The position numbers and the translations under genes were made by a program. Shown in pieces: positions 11,439 through 21,793 of a stretch of 64,000 nucleotides of DNA. This DNA is from Oleiagrimonas sp963747595 (GTDB lineage Bacteria; Pseudomonadota; Gammaproteobacteria; Xanthomonadales; Rhodanobacteraceae). A model generated the notes under the pieces. That model worked only from the letters and a program-made list of their open reading frames with translations. It had not been told where the DNA came from and made no database searches. Positions within the stretch are counted from its first letter, which is position 1, and each line of letters begins with the position of its first letter. The stretch lies in NCBI GenBank assembly GCA_963747595.1, contig CAVVFO010000002.1, forward strand, positions 1 through 64,000, read 5' to 3'.

Positions 11439-11461
11439 TATTTGATTTGAAAGCCGGTCAA
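11432..11461 (-). promoter_or_regulatory. sigma-70 promoter of the RND operon
   Basis: On the minus strand TTGACC (11461-11456) is followed after 18 bases by TATACT (11437-11432). The -10 box is one arm of the operator palindrome, so repressor binding would block polymerase directly. The leader to the adaptor start codon is about 190 bases. Confidence 0.65.
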
Positions 11462-11806
11462 CGTTTTTCCGTCGCAGACACAGCTCCCCGAGGTGGCTAT
11501 GCAGCCGCGTGCGGGTCTATCATGCCGCCCGCGACATGGCCGATCGCACTTGCTGCGGCGCGTGTTCGTCACATCGCTGCGCCTGGCTCTGTTGATCCCG
11601 GAAATTGCATGCATGACCTACGCTCTCGCTTGCCTCTCGAATCTCGTTGCGGTCCGCCTGTGCGTATCTCTCGACCGGGTGATGTTGTCCGACATGCACC
11701 CCTCTTTCTGCTTCCCGACCATCCTGGCGTATGCCGGCATGATTGAACGCCGCATGTTCCACCGCTGTCGATGGCGCGGGACTCCACCTGGATTTTCCCT
11801 ACGCCC
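11462..11806. other. intergenic stretch before the glutamate dehydrogenase gene
   Basis: I find no recognisable gene here. Several short frames are open but have neither ribosome-binding sites nor plausible products. The stretch should hold the promoter of the glutamate dehydrogenase gene, but I could not identify convincing -35/-10 boxes. Confidence 0.5.
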
Positions 11807-14800
11807 ATGAATTCGATCCTTGCCACGAGTAACGACGATTTTTCCGCGCTGGTGCAGGAAAAACTGCGCTTCGTGCGACAGAGCACGACCACGTTGTCCG
11901 CCGAAGATCGGGCCGGCTTCGTGCAGCGCTTTTTCGCCCGCACCGCGCCAGGCGATCTGGCATTGCATACGCCCGAGTCCTGGGCCGGGCTGATCGACGG
12001 GCTGCTGGATTTCATGGATCAACGCAGCGAGCAGACCGCCCGCGTGCGCATATTCAACGCCGAAGATGGTCAGAGTGGCGGGGAGGGACGCTACACCGTG
12101 GTCCAGGTGGTGACCGACGACATGCCGTTCCTGGTCGATTCGACCAGCATGGCCATCGACCGCGCGGATCGCCAGGTTCATGCGGTCATCCATCCCGTGG
12201 TTGGAGTCCAGCGGGATGGAGAGGGCCGGCTGACCTTACTGGATGCCGAAGACGGGCAGCGCGAGTCGATCATGCACATCGAGATCGATCGCATGGCCGA
12301 CGAAGACGACCACGCCGCGCTGCGCCGGGAAATCCTCGATGCGCTGGACGACGTGCGCGCAGCGGTGGGTGACTGGGAGAGCATGCGCCAGAACATGCTG
12401 GATGTGGCCGAAGATCTGCCCCACCGCGGGTTGCCGCTTCCCGAAGACGAGGTGAATGAAGCTCGCGAATTCCTGCAATGGGCCGCACAGGACAACTTCA
12501 CCTTTCTCGGGTACCGCGAATACGAAGTGGCCAAGCAGGAGGGTGAAGAGGTGTTGCGTGCGGTCGAGGCCTCGGGGCAGGGCATCCTGCACAAGGCCGA
12601 ACGCTCGGTGGCGCCGCGCTCGCTGAGTAGCCTCATGGCTGCGTCGCTGCCGCAGTCCGGTGCCATCGATGCGGTGATCCTGACCAAGACCAACGCCCGT
12701 TCGCACGTGCACCGGTCCGGTTACATGGACTACATCGGCGTGCTGCGTTTCGACGCACATGGCAAGCCGGTCGCAGAGCAGCGTTTCCTGGGACTGTTCA
12801 CATCCAGCGCCTACATGCGCTCGCCGCAGGAAGTGCCGCTGGTGCGGCAGAAGTGCAAGGCGGTGATGGAGCGTTCCGGCCTGCGTCCGGATGCGCACTC
12901 AGGCAAGGCCCTGCGGCATATCCTGGACACCATGCCCCGCGACGAATTGTTCCAGGCCACGGTGGACGAGTTGTTCGAGGTCGCCACCGGCATCCTGGAT
13001 CTGCGCGAGCGGGCCCGCGCCCGGTTGTTCATCCGGCGCGACAAGTACGGTCGCTTTTTCACCTGCCAGGTCTTCGTGCCGCGCGAGCGGTTCAACACGC
13101 AGATACGCGAGCGCATCGAACACATGCTGAAAGAGGCTCTCCGCGGGGTGAGCCTGGATTCCACGGTGCTCATGGACGAATCGGCGCTGGCGCGTCTGCA
13201 CATCACGGTGCGCCCCGAGCCCGGTGACCATCCAGATTACGATACGGATGCGCTGGAACAACAGCTCGTGCAACTGGTGCGCAGCTGGCAGGACGATCTG
13301 ACCGTGGCGCTGGTGGATGCGCTGGGCGAACAGCGCGGCTTGGAGCTGGCCCGGCATTACGCCAGCCGGCTGCCGGTGGTGTACATGGAAGAGGTCGATC
13401 CGGAGACGGCCGCGACCGACATTCGCGCCCTGGATGACATGCACGAGGCCGACGACCTGCGCATGAGCCTGTATCAGGACGCCGACGGCGACGGGCTGCA
13501 CTTCAAGGTCATGCATTTTGGTGCACCGATCCCGTTGTCCGAAGCGCTGCCGATGCTGGAGAACATGGGCGTGCGCATGCTGGCCGAATACGTGTACACG
13601 CTGCAGCATCGCGAGCAACCGCTGACCATTCATGACTTTGCGCTCAAGCCGCGTACCGAGTTGAGTTTCGAGCTGGCCCAGCTGCGCACGCGTTTCGAGG
13701 ATGCGTTCGAGGCACTATGGCGGCGGCAGGCCGAGAACGACGGCTTCAACAACCTGGTGCTGTCGGCACAGATCGACTGGCGCCAGGTGGCCATGCTGCG
13801 TGGCTACTGCAAATACCTGCAGCAGGTAGGCATTGCATTTTCGCAGACATACATGGAAGAGACGCTCAACCGTTATCCGGCGATCGCCGGCCTGCTGGTG
13901 GAGCTGTTCTATGCCAAGTTCGATCCCCGGCGAGAGTCGCCGGGCGCCGAGGAACTGGAGTCGGCCCGCGCCATGTTGCGGCGGGAGATGGAAGCCCTGA
14001 TTCCGCAGTCGGCACTGAAGAACCACCCACGGCTGATCAGCGACATGGTGGCCGGTCTCGCGCTGCCGCGCGAGCGTCAGATCCCGATTCTGTGGGATGC
14101 GATCAAGGTGCTCCTGGATACTGTCGCCAGCCTCGACGACGAGCGCATCCTGCGCAGCTACATGGATGTCATCCACGCCACGCTGCGCACCAATTTCTTC
14201 CAGACCGTGGATGGCAAGCCGCGCGACTACATCAGCTTCAAATTCGATTCGAAGAAAGTGCCGAACTTGCCCAAGCCCCTGCCGTATCGCGAGATCTTCG
14301 TCTACAGCCCGCGCGTGGAGGGCGTGCATCTGCGCTTCGGCGCGGTGGCCCGCGGCGGCCTGCGCTGGTCGGACCGGCGCGAGGATTTCCGCACCGAGGT
14401 GCTGGGGCTGGTCAAGGCGCAGATGGTCAAGAACACGGTCATCGTGCCGGTCGGTTCCAAGGGCGGATTCTTCGTCAAGCATCCGCCGGAAAGCGGCGAG
14501 CGCGAGGCGGTGCAGGCCGAAGGCATCGCCTGCTACAAGATCTTCATCAACGGTCTGCTGGACATCACCGACAACCTGATCGATGGCGCGATCGTGCCGC
14601 CCGAACAGGTGGTGCGCCACGACGAGGACGACCCGTATCTGGTGGTGGCCGCGGACAAGGGCACGGCAACGTTTTCCGACACAGCCAATGCCATTGCCGA
14701 CGAACGCGGCTACTGGCTCAGCGACGCCTTTGCCTCCGGTGGCTCGCACGGCTATGACCACAAGGGCATGGGCATCACCGCCAAGGGCGCGTGGGAATCG

Positions 14801-16783
14801 GTCAAGCGCCATTTCCGTGCGCTGGGTCGCGACAGCCAGAGCGAGGATTTCACCTGCGTCGGCGTGGGGGACATGTCCGGCGACGTGTTCGGCAACGGCA
14901 TGCTCCTGTCCAGGCACATCCGCCTGCTGGCCGCGTTCGATCACCGGCATATCTTTCTCGATCCGGATCCTGATGCCGCCGAGTCGTTTGCCGAACGCAA
15001 GCGCATGTTCAAGCTGCCGCGCTCTTCATGGGAGGATTACAGCAGTGAGCTGATTTCCGAAGGCGGCGGGGTCTACCCGCGTTCGCTCAAGTCCGTGCCG
15101 GTCTCGCCGCAGGTACGCAAGGCGCTGGGCCTCAAGCCCGACGTCGAGAACCTGCCGCCGGCCGAGCTGATGAACGCCATCCTCAAGGCTCCGGTGGACC
15201 TTTTCTGGAACGGTGGCATCGGCACGTACGTCAAGGCATCTTCGGAAAGCCATGCCGACGCCGGGGACCGCACCAACAACGCCCTGCGCGTGAACGGCAA
15301 CGAGCTGCGCTGCAAGGTGGTGGGCGAGGGCGGCAACCTGGGGATCACCCAGAATGGCCGCATCGAAGCAGCGCTCAACGGCGTGCTGCTCAACACCGAC
15401 TTCATCGATAATTCCGCCGGCGTGGATACCTCCGATCACGAGGTCAACATCAAGATCCTGCTGGGCGATGCGGTGCATCGCGGCGAGCTGTCCATGGAAG
15501 AGCGCAACACGCTGCTGGCGTCCATGGACGAGGAGGTGGAACGTCTGGTGCTGTGGGACAACTACCGGCAGAACTACGCCATCACGCTGATGGAGCACAT
15601 GGCCGTGCGGCGTCTGGGATCGATGGCACATTTCATCCGCACGCTGGAATCGGAGGGGCTGCTGGATCGTCAGGTGGAATTCCTGCCCAGCGATACCGAA
15701 CTGACCGAGCGCAAGTCACGCGGCACCGGCCTGACCCGGCCTGAACTCGCGGTGCTGCTGTCCTACGACAAGCTCAAGCTGTATCAGCAGCTGCTGGATT
15801 CGGACGTGCCGGAAGATCCGTACCTGTCCAAGGAACTGACCCGTTATTTCCCCAAGCCGTTGCGCCAACCGTACGCCGAGCATATGCAGCGGCATCGCCT
15901 GAAGCGCGAGATCATCGCCACCGCGGTGACCAATTCCACCATCAACCGCATGGGCGCCACATTCATGATGCGCATGCACGAGGACACCGGGCAGGAGCCG
16001 GCGGCCATCGCCAAGGCCTTTACGGCGGCGCGCGAGATTCTCGATGCACGCGAGCTTTGGGCGCAGATCGAGAGTTACGATGGCAAGGTGGCCGAAGACA
16101 CGCAGATCGACGCCATTCTGCATATCTGGGGCCTGCTGCGACAGATGACGCGCTGGTTGCTCAGCCGGCCCAACGGCACGCTGGACATCGCCGCCAATGT
16201 CGACGCCTATCACCCCGGCGTCAATGCGCTGCGCGATGTGCTTCCGGATGCATTGACGCCCACCAGCCGTGCCGACTTCGACCTCAGTGTGGAGAAATGG
16301 TGCGGACTCGGTTTCGACACTGAGCTGGCGCATCGCCTGGGCCGCATGCCGGTCCTGCGTGCGGCGCTGGACATGGTGGAAGTGTCCAAGCAGACCGATC
16401 ACGCCATGGATCGGGTGGCGCAGGCATTTTTCGAGCTGGCCGAGGCGCTGGATCTGGACTGGCTGCGTGGCCAGATCGAGGCATTGAACGTGGACAGCAG
16501 CTGGCATGCACAGGCCCGTGGCGCACTGCTCGACGAACTCACGACCCAGCATCGCGCACTGGTGATGCAGGTGCTCGAATACGCCGATCAGGAGCAGGCC
16601 GACCAGGAGCAGGGAGGCCAAGGCGAGAACGTCAGCGCCGTGCAGGCCTGGCTGGATCGCGACGAGCCGACCCTGAAGTACACCCGCGAGATGCTCTCCG
16701 AAATCCTGACGCAGAACGCGGACTATCCGATTGCCTCTGTCGCCGTGCGCAGATTGGCACAGCTGGCGCAGGTCTCCGCGTGA
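11807..16783 (+). CDS. gdh: NAD-specific glutamate dehydrogenase, large (180-kDa) class
   Basis: This protein of about 1658 residues is the giant NAD-dependent class of glutamate dehydrogenase, which deaminates glutamate to 2-oxoglutarate and ammonium. The central catalytic part carries the motifs LRFGAVARGGLRWSDR, KNTVIVPVGSKGGF and VVGEGGNLGITQNGR; the long N-terminal region holds ACT-like regulatory domains and the C-terminal region is helical. The length matches Xanthomonas-type enzymes. The start is uncertain: ATG 11807 (MNSILATS) and ATG 11771 are in frame and neither has a good ribosome-binding site; 11807 was chosen because the residues before it look non-coding. It stands alone, with a strong hairpin just after the stop. 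Confidence 0.96.
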   Translation: MNSILATSNDDFSALVQEKLRFVRQSTTTLSAEDRAGFVQRFFARTAPGDLALHTPESWAGLIDGLLDFMDQRSEQTARVRIFNAEDGQSGGEGRYTVVQVVTDDMPFLVDSTSMAIDRADRQVHAVIHPVVGVQRDGEGRLTLLDAEDGQRESIMHIEIDRMADEDDHAALRREILDALDDVRAAVGDWESMRQNMLDVAEDLPHRGLPLPEDEVNEAREFLQWAAQDNFTFLGYREYEVAKQEGEEVLRAVEASGQGILHKAERSVAPRSLSSLMAASLPQSGAIDAVILTKTNARSHVHRSGYMDYIGVLRFDAHGKPVAEQRFLGLFTSSAYMRSPQEVPLVRQKCKAVMERSGLRPDAHSGKALRHILDTMPRDELFQATVDELFEVATGILDLRERARARLFIRRDKYGRFFTCQVFVPRERFNTQIRERIEHMLKEALRGVSLDSTVLMDESALARLHITVRPEPGDHPDYDTDALEQQLVQLVRSWQDDLTVALVDALGEQRGLELARHYASRLPVVYMEEVDPETAATDIRALDDMHEADDLRMSLYQDADGDGLHFKVMHFGAPIPLSEALPMLENMGVRMLAEYVYTLQHREQPLTIHDFALKPRTELSFELAQLRTRFEDAFEALWRRQAENDGFNNLVLSAQIDWRQVAMLRGYCKYLQQVGIAFSQTYMEETLNRYPAIAGLLVELFYAKFDPRRESPGAEELESARAMLRREMEALIPQSALKNHPRLISDMVAGLALPRERQIPILWDAIKVLLDTVASLDDERILRSYMDVIHATLRTNFFQTVDGKPRDYISFKFDSKKVPNLPKPLPYREIFVYSPRVEGVHLRFGAVARGGLRWSDRREDFRTEVLGLVKAQMVKNTVIVPVGSKGGFFVKHPPESGEREAVQAEGIACYKIFINGLLDITDNLIDGAIVPPEQVVRHDEDDPYLVVAADKGTATFSDTANAIADERGYWLSDAFASGGSHGYDHKGMGITAKGAWESVKRHFRALGRDSQSEDFTCVGVGDMSGDVFGNGMLLSRHIRLLAAFDHRHIFLDPDPDAAESFAERKRMFKLPRSSWEDYSSELISEGGGVYPRSLKSVPVSPQVRKALGLKPDVENLPPAELMNAILKAPVDLFWNGGIGTYVKASSESHADAGDRTNNALRVNGNELRCKVVGEGGNLGITQNGRIEAALNGVLLNTDFIDNSAGVDTSDHEVNIKILLGDAVHRGELSMEERNTLLASMDEEVERLVLWDNYRQNYAITLMEHMAVRRLGSMAHFIRTLESEGLLDRQVEFLPSDTELTERKSRGTGLTRPELAVLLSYDKLKLYQQLLDSDVPEDPYLSKELTRYFPKPLRQPYAEHMQRHRLKREIIATAVTNSTINRMGATFMMRMHEDTGQEPAAIAKAFTAAREILDARELWAQIESYDGKVAEDTQIDAILHIWGLLRQMTRWLLSRPNGTLDIAANVDAYHPGVNALRDVLPDALTPTSRADFDLSVEKWCGLGFDTELAHRLGRMPVLRAALDMVEVSKQTDHAMDRVAQAFFELAEALDLDWLRGQIEALNVDSSWHAQARGALLDELTTQHRALVMQVLEYADQEQADQEQGGQGENVSAVQAWLDRDEPTLKYTREMLSEILTQNADYPIASVAVRRLAQLAQVSA

Positions 16784-16790
16784 GTGTTGC

Positions 16791-16820
16791 GGACTCCGTT
16801 GCCGCCCGGCAACGGAGTCC
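16791..16820 (+). terminator. hairpin after the glutamate dehydrogenase gene
   Basis: A perfect 13-bp stem (GGACTCCGTTGCC / GGCAACGGAGTCC) around a four-base loop starts 7 bases after the stop codon. It lacks a T-run, so it may protect the mRNA 3' end or act with Rho rather than as a classical intrinsic terminator. Confidence 0.6.
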
Positions 16821-17024
16821 GTGGTCACATCCGGTTCCAGCCTTCGTCGTTGGAAATCAGCGGTGCAGGTCTTCCGTGGCGTATGGCGCCAAAGCCTGTC
16901 GCTCTCCAGCCGCGGCCGCGCATTGCTCGATACCGTGCCCACCGGTCAGGCATGCGCAAACCCTTCGCTTATCCACGCGCGATAGCTGGAATCCGGCGGG
17001 ACGTCTGCCTCCCCCGAGGGCGAC

Positions 17025-19181
17025 TCAATGGCGTTTGGCGCCCAGCTTGCGGGTGAGAAATTTCACCGCCGCCTGGTCGGCATCAGTCCACGATGCGTGG
17101 CGCAGGAACCCGTGAATCTCGTTCGGCAGCACCATCGTCTCGAACGGAACGTCATGTGCGCGCAAGCGTGGCACGAGGTCCTCCAACTGCCGAAAACGGA
17201 CCTCATGATCGTCGTCGCCCTGGATCAGCAATACCGGCGATTTCCATGTGGCGATCGAGGCATCCGGGGAGGATGCCCAGGCCACTTTCAGCGCCTGCTT
17301 GTAGTCGCCCTGCTCGTAACCTGCAGGGGGTCTGCGGTACCTGTCGCTCTTGTCAGTGGTCCAGTTGTTGATGCCGCTCATGTCGACGCCGGCCTTGAAG
17401 ATATCGGAGTTGCGGGCCAGTGCCAGTGCCGTCAGGAAGCCCCCGTAGGACCCTCCCCAGATGCCGATGCGGGAGGTATCTACGCCGGAGATGTGCTGTA
17501 GGAATGTGGCGCCGGCGACGACATCCTGATATTCGGCGGCGCCGGCCAACCCTGCGTGCGGCGGATGGTGGAAGGCATGACCGTAGCCTGTTCCGAGCCG
17601 GTAGTTCACCGACAGTACGGTGAACCCGTGCGTGGCGAGGTACTGGTTCACGGCGTACGCGTTGCTGTAGTAACCCATGGGATGCCAGCCAAGCAGCATC
17701 TGCCTCGATGGGCCACCATGCACGGCGATCACGCCTGGTTGCTGCGTGCCGGCATGGCGGCTGCGGAAAAGCTGGCCATGGATCGTGGTGCCGTCCGCCG
17801 CCTGGAAAGTCACCGGCTGCGGGATCACCAGCTGCGCGGTGGGAAAATCATCCGGCAGCAGCGTGGGCTGCAATACATGTGGTTCGCTGCCGTCCGTGTC
17901 CATGACCTTGACCAGCGGCGGACGTCGCGGCCCCGCATCGATGTAGGCGATGTGGCCGTTGTCGGCGATGGTGGGCGACCATTGCAGGTCCGTGCCTGCC
18001 GTCAGGGCAACCGGCCGGGCGCGATCGACAGGCACCTGAAACACGTGTCGGCGGCCCTGGTCGTGCGAGCCCGACCCGGTATTGGCGTTGTAGATCACCG
18101 AGCGTCCGTTGCGCGCTAGCGCCACATCCTGGACCATGAAATTTCCGGGCGTCAGCAGCAGTGGCGTGCCGCCGTTGGCGTCTATCGAATACACATGCGG
18201 CCAACCGTCGAGATCGGCGAGAAACACCAGTCGTTTGCCACCCCGGGCCCAGTGCAGGTTCGCTTCCCCCCGGGTTTGCGGATACGAGCCGCGCGAGGTA
18301 TCCGGACTGTGCCACACGACGCGGGCCTTGCCGCTGCGCGCGCTGGCGACCATGATCGACCACCGCTGCGGTGTCGATTTCAGAAAGGGCTGCGGTGGCC
18401 CCCCCTCGCCGGCCTGGCGAATGAAGGCGATGCGCGATCCGTCCGGCGACCAGCGGGGCATACCATCGAGATCCGTCGAGGGCGCTAGATACAGCAGCGG
18501 CGTGGCGTCATTGGTGAACACGCCGATGAAGGCGTGTTCGCCCCGATCGGAGACAAACGCCAGTCGCTTGCCATCTGGCGACCAGCGCAGGGCACCATCC
18601 TTGCCGCGGTCGAAGAACAGTCGCGTCGGCTTGCCCTTGCCGGGTGCGTTGAGTGGCGCACTCCAGACCTGGTGGTTCTTGATGTATGCCAGCGTGCCAT
18701 CGGACGAAATCGCTGGTGCGTGGCCTGCAGTGAGTGCGTGTGCCGTACCCGCCTGCAGGTCGACCGTCCACAATACTCTGCCCTTCGGTTCCACGGGGCT
18801 GCCCGTCGGGTCCGGTGGAAGTGCCATCGGCCAGCTGGCATCCGGGTCTCCGCCGTGCACGAAGACCAGTGCGTTGCCGCCGGGAGCGAACGTCAGCTGG
18901 CTGATTTCCAGGCCGTCGTCGCGGGTGAAGTGGGTGACCTGCCGGGGTGCAAACCGGGGCGCCTGGGCGACCCACACATTGCGCACACCATCGAGGTTGA
19001 TCACCCAGGCGATCCGGTTGCCGTTCTTCGAGGCAGTCAGATCCTGCGGGAAGGGATAGTCGAGTACCTGTTTCAGTGTGAAACCGGGCGCTGAGACAGG
19101 GGGGGCGCTGTATGCGGCCGAAGCAAGGCCCGCGCCGGCAAACCACGATACGGCAAGAATCAATGTCTGCAGATGCCTCAT
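17025..19181 (-). CDS. Secreted S9-family prolyl oligopeptidase / dipeptidyl aminopeptidase
   Basis: This 718-residue protein starts with a signal peptide (LILAVSWFAGAGLASAAYS), so it is exported, probably to the periplasm. A seven-bladed beta-propeller (TolB/WD40-like repeats such as ALRWSPDGKRLAFVSDRG and MPRWSPDGSRIAFIR) covers the front. The alpha/beta-hydrolase domain at the end carries the nucleophile in GGSYGGF (Ser578), an acid in GDDDHEVRF and His in NEIHGFLRH. The family cleaves short peptides, often after proline, or removes dipeptides; substrate is not predictable here. It converges on the glutamate dehydrogenase gene and is probably transcribed alone. Confidence 0.92.
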   Translation of the reverse strand: MRHLQTLILAVSWFAGAGLASAAYSAPPVSAPGFTLKQVLDYPFPQDLTASKNGNRIAWVINLDGVRNVWVAQAPRFAPRQVTHFTRDDGLEISQLTFAPGGNALVFVHGGDPDASWPMALPPDPTGSPVEPKGRVLWTVDLQAGTAHALTAGHAPAISSDGTLAYIKNHQVWSAPLNAPGKGKPTRLFFDRGKDGALRWSPDGKRLAFVSDRGEHAFIGVFTNDATPLLYLAPSTDLDGMPRWSPDGSRIAFIRQAGEGGPPQPFLKSTPQRWSIMVASARSGKARVVWHSPDTSRGSYPQTRGEANLHWARGGKRLVFLADLDGWPHVYSIDANGGTPLLLTPGNFMVQDVALARNGRSVIYNANTGSGSHDQGRRHVFQVPVDRARPVALTAGTDLQWSPTIADNGHIAYIDAGPRRPPLVKVMDTDGSEPHVLQPTLLPDDFPTAQLVIPQPVTFQAADGTTIHGQLFRSRHAGTQQPGVIAVHGGPSRQMLLGWHPMGYYSNAYAVNQYLATHGFTVLSVNYRLGTGYGHAFHHPPHAGLAGAAEYQDVVAGATFLQHISGVDTSRIGIWGGSYGGFLTALALARNSDIFKAGVDMSGINNWTTDKSDRYRRPPAGYEQGDYKQALKVAWASSPDASIATWKSPVLLIQGDDDHEVRFRQLEDLVPRLRAHDVPFETMVLPNEIHGFLRHASWTDADQAAVKFLTRKLGAKRH

Positions 19182-19722
19182 GGTGCACGTCCCGACGTGA
19201 CGCGGATGGCATGCATGTGTCTGGTGATGCGCCGAACCGGGTAGAACTCGTTTTTCATCAATGTCTCCGAGAGAACAGGCTGTGGATCACCCGGAAAGTC
19301 CGGAGCCTGTTCAGTGTGCGTCCGATGGACTGGCCTGATCCATGTGTTGCCGATGATAGGCCACTCCGCCGGTGGCATGTTCCGGTCGATTGCCGGCAAG
19401 CCTCGGGGGGCGACCGCTGTCCCGCGCGAGCGTCGCCGTGCGGTTGCCGCGAAACGTTTCATGAGCGCCGGCGGAAGCGCTCAGCCTGGGGCTGGAGTTG
19501 ACTGTCTCTGTCGGGGATATTGGCGGAGAGGTGTCCCATTGCCTTCATGGCCGGTGCGGCGAGGTGCCGGCCGGAATGGGGGCGCGCTGTCAGCTGAATG
19601 TCGGCAGTCGAGGATTTCGGCGCGACATCGGCGATGCGGACGCCGGCCAGGTTCACCACGGGTTCTTTACAGCAGTTGGAGGAGTCTCTGCAGCCATCGA
19701 CTTGTTGAAAAGGACCCATACG
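19182..19722. other. 541-bp divergent intergenic region
   Basis: This region separates the leftward S9 peptidase from the rightward aldehyde dehydrogenase. Frames are open through parts of it, but none has a start signal or recognisable product. It must contain two divergent promoters; I see no convincing box pair, operator or hairpin. Confidence 0.45.
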
Positions 19723-21090
19723 ATGTTCACCAGCGTCAATCCCGCCACAGGCAAAGAGATCGCCACTTATCCGGAGCTGAGCAAGGCGCAGACCGATGCA
19801 AGGCTCGATACCGCGGCTGCGGCATTCCGCCAATGGCGCACCACCAGTCTTGATGAGCGCACCGAGCTTCTGGACAAGATCGCCGATCAGTACGAGGCCA
19901 ACAAGGAGCGGCTGGCGCGCATGATCACCGAGGAGATGGGCAAGACCTGCGCCTCGGCCGTTGCCGAGATCGAGAAGTGCGCCGCCGCCTTTCGTCACTA
20001 CGCAAAGGCCGGGCCGGCCATGCTGGAGCCGCAGCGCTATGAGCTGGCGAGTGGTGGCGTCGCCGAGGCCCGCTGGCTGCCGCAGGGCGCGGTGCTGGCG
20101 GTGATGCCGTGGAATTTTCCCTTCTGGCAGGCGGTGCGTTTCCTCGCGCCGACCATCCTGGCGGGCAATGTCGGGTTGCTGAAACATGCCAGCATCGTGC
20201 AGGGCGTGGCCGGGCTGATGGAGGAAATGGTGCTGGCGGCCGGCGGCCCCGAGGGTCTGTTCCAGAACCTGGCGGTCAAATCGGATGCGGTGGCGGACAT
20301 CATCGCCGATGACCGCGTGGTTGCTGTCACGCTGACCGGTAGCGAGGGGGCGGGCAAGGCCGTGGCCGCGGAGGCCGGCAAGCATCTCAAGAAGGTGGTG
20401 CTGGAGCTGGGCGGTTCCGATCCCTTCATCGTCATGCCGTCCGCCGATATCGATGCCGCAGTGGAGCAGGCGGTCAAGGCCCGCATCCAGAATACCGGGC
20501 AATCCTGCATCTGCGGCAAGCGCCTGATCGTGCATGCCGATATCCACGACGCTTTCCTGGAGAAATTCAATGCCGCGATGAAGGCAGTCAAGGCTGGTGA
20601 TCCCATGGACGAGGCCACCGACATGGGCCCGCTGTCCAGCTTCGAACAACGCGACACGGTGCTCGAACAGCTCGATCAGGCGAAAAAAGCGGGTGCGACG
20701 TTGTTGTTTGGTGGCGAGGCGTTGCCCGGAGACGGCGCCTTCATGTCGGCCGGCGTGCTGGTGGACGTGCCGATGGACAGTCCGGTCGCCGCCGAGGAAA
20801 TCTTCGGCCCCGTCATGATGGTGTTCCGTGCCGAGGATCTCGATGATGCGATCCGCATTGCCAACGCCGTGCCTTTCGGGCTGGGCTCCTCCGTATGGAC
20901 CCGGGACGAGGCGGAGAAGGGGCGTTTCATCCGCGACATCGAGGCGGGCATGACTGCCGTCAACCAGATGCTGGCCTCGTCGCCGGAAGCGCCGTTCGGA
21001 GGGGTGAAGCGCTCTGGCCATGGCCGGGAGCTGGCCTCCTTCGGATTGCATGAATTCATGAACCTGAAAACGGTCATGCTGCCAGGCTGA
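19723..21090 (+). CDS. NAD(P)-dependent succinate-semialdehyde / aldehyde dehydrogenase
   Basis: This 455-residue enzyme is an aldehyde dehydrogenase of the succinate-semialdehyde group (short GabD2-like form starting FTSVNPATGKEIATYPE). The active site is intact: Asn in MPWNFPFWQ, general base Glu228 in LELGGSDPF, and nucleophile Cys262 in GQSCICGKR, where the second Cys264 could form the redox disulfide known in some GabD enzymes. It oxidises succinate semialdehyde or a related aldehyde to the acid, feeding the TCA cycle; placement near glutamate dehydrogenase fits glutamate/GABA use but is not proof. The frame is open to 19498; ATG 19723 is chosen for AAAGGA upstream and for matching the family N-terminus. 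Confidence 0.92.
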   Translation: MFTSVNPATGKEIATYPELSKAQTDARLDTAAAAFRQWRTTSLDERTELLDKIADQYEANKERLARMITEEMGKTCASAVAEIEKCAAAFRHYAKAGPAMLEPQRYELASGGVAEARWLPQGAVLAVMPWNFPFWQAVRFLAPTILAGNVGLLKHASIVQGVAGLMEEMVLAAGGPEGLFQNLAVKSDAVADIIADDRVVAVTLTGSEGAGKAVAAEAGKHLKKVVLELGGSDPFIVMPSADIDAAVEQAVKARIQNTGQSCICGKRLIVHADIHDAFLEKFNAAMKAVKAGDPMDEATDMGPLSSFEQRDTVLEQLDQAKKAGATLLFGGEALPGDGAFMSAGVLVDVPMDSPVAAEEIFGPVMMVFRAEDLDDAIRIANAVPFGLGSSVWTRDEAEKGRFIRDIEAGMTAVNQMLASSPEAPFGGVKRSGHGRELASFGLHEFMNLKTVMLPG

Positions 21091-21223
21091 ATGACAGCTG
21101 TGCGTCGCCGGCCACGGGCGGCCCTGCAATACAACGGATTCACGCCCGCTGGCGCGAAAATGATTGTCTCCATCTCTCGGGACCGCGGCAGCAGAACGGT
21201 TCCCCAACCCAAGGAGTGACGAC

Positions 21224-21793
21224 ATGAAACTGAGCGGCAAGAACATCGCCATCCTCATCGCCCCGCGCGGCACCGAAGAGCCTGAATTCAGCAAGCCCAA
21301 GGCAGCGGTCGAGGAGGCCGGCGGCACGGTCACCGCGGTCAGCTTCGAGCGTGGTGAGGCGAAGAGCGTCAACAGCGATCTCGACGAGGGAACCACGCAT
21401 GCAGTGGACAAGACATTCGACGAGGTGTCGGCATCGGAGTTCGACGGACTCATCGTGCCCGGCGGCACGGTGGGCGCGGACCGGCTGCGCGGCAACAGCC
21501 AGGCGGTGGCGTTTGTCCGCGGCTTCTTCGAGCAGGGCAAGCCTGTCGCGGCGATCTGCCATGGTCCGTGGCTGCTGGTCGAAGCCGATGTGCTGGAGGG
21601 CCGGCATCTGACGTCATTCCCGACTCTCAAGACCGACATTGAACACGCTGGCGGGCGCTGGAGCGATGAAGAAGTGATCGTCGACAAGGGGCTGGTGACA
21701 AGCCGCACTCCTGACGATCTTTCCGCCTTCTGCAGCAAGCTCATCGAGGAATTCGCCGAGGGCAGGCATGCAGAGCAGGCACGAAGCGCCTGA
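21224..21793 (+). CDS. DJ-1/PfpI-family protein (YhbO-like stress protein)
   Basis: This 189-residue protein has the type-1 glutamine-amidotransferase-like fold. The reactive Cys112 sits in ICHGPW, with Glu in APRGTEEPEF and the downstream family stretch GRHLTSFPTLKTDIEHAGG. Relatives such as YhbO and PfpI are called proteases, glyoxalases or deglycases and protect against carbonyl or oxidative damage; which activity applies here cannot be told. The start is set by a perfect AAGGAG eight bases upstream. It follows the aldehyde dehydrogenase in the same direction with a 133-bp gap, perhaps as a separate unit. Confidence 0.9.
   Translation: MKLSGKNIAILIAPRGTEEPEFSKPKAAVEEAGGTVTAVSFERGEAKSVNSDLDEGTTHAVDKTFDEVSASEFDGLIVPGGTVGADRLRGNSQAVAFVRGFFEQGKPVAAICHGPWLLVEADVLEGRHLTSFPTLKTDIEHAGGRWSDEEVIVDKGLVTSRTPDDLSAFCSKLIEEFAEGRHAEQARSA

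Noticed and set aside
11405..11746. Short open frames in the efflux/glutamate dehydrogenase gap as a missing repressor gene
   Set aside because: None encodes a helix-turn-helix and none has a ribosome-binding site.
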